This document shows, one piece after another, positions 62,656-64,000 of a stretch of 64,000 nt of DNA. Each line of letters starts with the position of its first letter. The stretch's first letter is position 1. The position numbers and the translations under genes are program-made. The notes beneath the pieces were generated by a model that was not told the origin of the DNA, made no database searches, and saw nothing but the letters and a program-made list of their open reading frames with translations. Source of the DNA: Zygnema cylindricum (lineage: Eukaryota > Streptophyta > Zygnematophyceae > Zygnematales > Zygnemataceae); NCBI GenBank assembly GCA_037447655.1, contig JBBHKE010003153.1:1-64000 (forward strand), read 5' to 3'.

Positions 62656-63123
62656 AGTAAACCATCTTTTCCTTTGCAAAAGTTTGTGGAAACTTTGACT
62701 GATCTTGGTCTAAAGCGATTTAAACCAAATTGGAGCAATAACATTTTTGCACTAAAATTTCTTAGTAACTAAGTAGTTTTTTAACAGTAAAGAGATAGAA
62801 TTATTCAAGAGTGGAGAGTAACGTAAAACACTTTAAAAGAAGGGTTGAGCCATGAGGGCAAGAGACCAAGCTAATATTATGTGGATAAATGTTTCTTCTA
62901 ATTTAAAGTTTATCATTATGTGAGTGTTGTCCAATGTGGATGAGTATTTTCCAACGGGTGGAATGTGTGGTTGAATTTTTTTGTAGTAATGGAATTTTAT
63001 GAGAGGTAAGAAATCCTATTACGTATAATATCAAAGATTTGGTTAGAAGTCAGGGAGAAGCTTCCTCACCCAAAAATTGACTGCCGTGACCGATGAGGGT
63101 GCTCTGACCCTTGTAGGTGGGAC
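62656..63123 (+). repeat. Inverted gypsy LTR remnant with primer-site trace
   Basis: 62656 to about 63017 is the reverse complement of element M's LTR inner half (about 36022-35663), including TAAAAGAAGGGTTGAGCC and GCAAGAGACCAAGCTAA. TAATATCAAAGATT next to it resembles the TGGTATCAGAGC primer site. The last about 100 bp would be gypsy leader. Element J starts at 63124. Confidence 0.75.
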
Positions 63124-64000
63124 TGTTGGAATTCAAATATTTTCTAGGTCTAGAGATTGCAAAAATTAAAAAGCAAATAGGACACATTGACAACCTGCCT
63201 CTAACTCCTCACTCAAGTCCCCACACTTGTCGCAGTCACTGAAGACTGGAGGAGTTAGCCATGGCTGCCTGTGCTGTCTAGAGAGAGAAAGGCAATTGTT
63301 TTTAGTAGGTTTACTAAAAGGATTCTTGACGGAGCCCGGATATGATCTTGGTACCTACCGTACGTCAAGTCCACGGTATTCGATAACCTTATCCTATTAG
63401 TCTAGGAAAAAAGATTAACTATATGGGATATGATAATATATAAATAATTATATGTAGACTAATTCAGTAAACTGAAACCATATACATAATGCATAGAAAA
63501 AGTTGTGTAAAGTACGGAGTACGATACGGTTACAAAACAAATACCACGCATTTTTTTTGACATCGGAAAGAATACCGTGCAAGTATTTATGACGACTACG
63601 ATTGAAACTCGGATTTGATCGGACGACCGCGAAGGATGCCGAGATTGCGGAATAGGATTTTGGCGGTTTGTGGTCACCGCCACATTGAATGACACATGGC
63701 TAAACCACATTGGATTGCAGTAACTCCGAGGATTACAGAAACGAATCCGAATATAACATGTGTCGACATTTTGGCCATGTCGTACTATGGCTGTACATAA
63801 AGTACACCGACACCTGTACTTTTTTATACGGCACACTATTTTTATCGGTGTCAAACTTTAGTAGATAGAGTTTCAGAGAGAGATAGAACTTAGAAAAATT
63901 TGGTAGATAGGACCCTGTCTCTGAGAGAGTTTCTGTAGAAAAGGTCATCTTTGACCATTCATAACTATCAATTTACTTGACCATTTTAACTGATTTTTTT
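63124..64000 (+). repeat. LTR J, start of another copia element (cut by window end)
   Basis: TGTTGGAATTCAAATATTTTC, then TTAGCCATGGCTGCC (63257-63271), tRNA-like module, GTAC cluster (63782-63819), TATA-like TTTTTTATACGG, GGTCA-TCTT-TGACC hairpin (63942-63955). It has the plus orientation of the family. Whether it is solo or a full element cannot be seen. Confidence 0.82.
63316..63400 (-). other. tRNA-like module in LTR J
   Basis: Minus strand: ATAGGATAAGGTTATCG arm, weak box B AGATCATATCC, then CGTCAAGAATCCTTTT. The most degraded member of the set but in the same place and direction. Confidence 0.4.

Overview
The window is eukaryotic repeat DNA, most likely from a green plant. I found no host gene; nearly every base belongs to LTR retrotransposons nested inside one another. 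Evidence for a plant host: palindromic G-boxes (GCCACGTGGC) in LTRs, telobox-like AGGGTTT near LTR start sites and a TTTAGGG cluster at 56.7-56.8 kb, primer sites matching initiator tRNA-Met as I recall it from plants, and typical plant Ty1/copia and Ty3/gypsy protein families. I cannot name the species. All identities between copies were judged by eye.

Layout, rebuilt from target-site duplications (TSDs). Element A (copia, minus) runs 205-35447 (TSD AAAGA). Inside it lie element B (copia, minus, 5442-18553, TSD CCTTT), which itself contains chimeric copia element C (plus, 8385-15067, TSD CTTTG), and, inside A's 5' LTR, unit X (19487-35114, no TSD, Helitron-like at best). X carries copia D (plus, 20334-33643, TSD TAACG), which is broken by copia E (minus, 25163-31360, TSD AAGCT) and by solo LTR G (32299-33342, TSD GTTGG). 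A Ty3/gypsy element M (minus, 35663 to about 51290) is split by copia F (plus, 37645-49819, TSD ATAAC), whose 3' LTR holds the best preserved element, L (copia, minus, 42996-48955, TSD CACTT). From about 51291 to 62655 lies a 5'-truncated copia H (plus), interrupted by solo LTR I (52111-53153, TSD TCTAC) and by K (54852-60857), a Gag-protease unit without a polymerase. The right end has an inverted gypsy LTR remnant and the start of LTR J (63124 onward).

Apart from L and M, the copia families form one superfamily with a shared LTR plan that survives strong sequence divergence. From the 5' end of the LTR: a CCATGG palindrome, an antisense tRNA-like module with box A, box B and usually a T-run terminator, G-box motifs, a cluster of GTAC motifs just before a TATA-like box, an ATG-poor leader with several hairpins that show compensatory changes between families, then the gag start codon inside the LTR. 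The gag frame reads straight through the primer-binding site, which matches the anticodon arm of initiator tRNA-Met (half-tRNA priming, as in Drosophila copia), not its 3' end. C shares the primer site and in-LTR gag start but lacks an obvious tRNA-like module. Element L uses the conventional 3'-end site TGGTATCAGAGC.

Most coding regions are broken by stops and frameshifts. The exception is L, with one open frame interrupted by a single TAG. The most unusual points are the antisense tRNA-like modules, the PBS translated as part of Gag, the covarying leader hairpins, the capture of another family's U5 end by C, and the TAG-CAA-TCA context in L.
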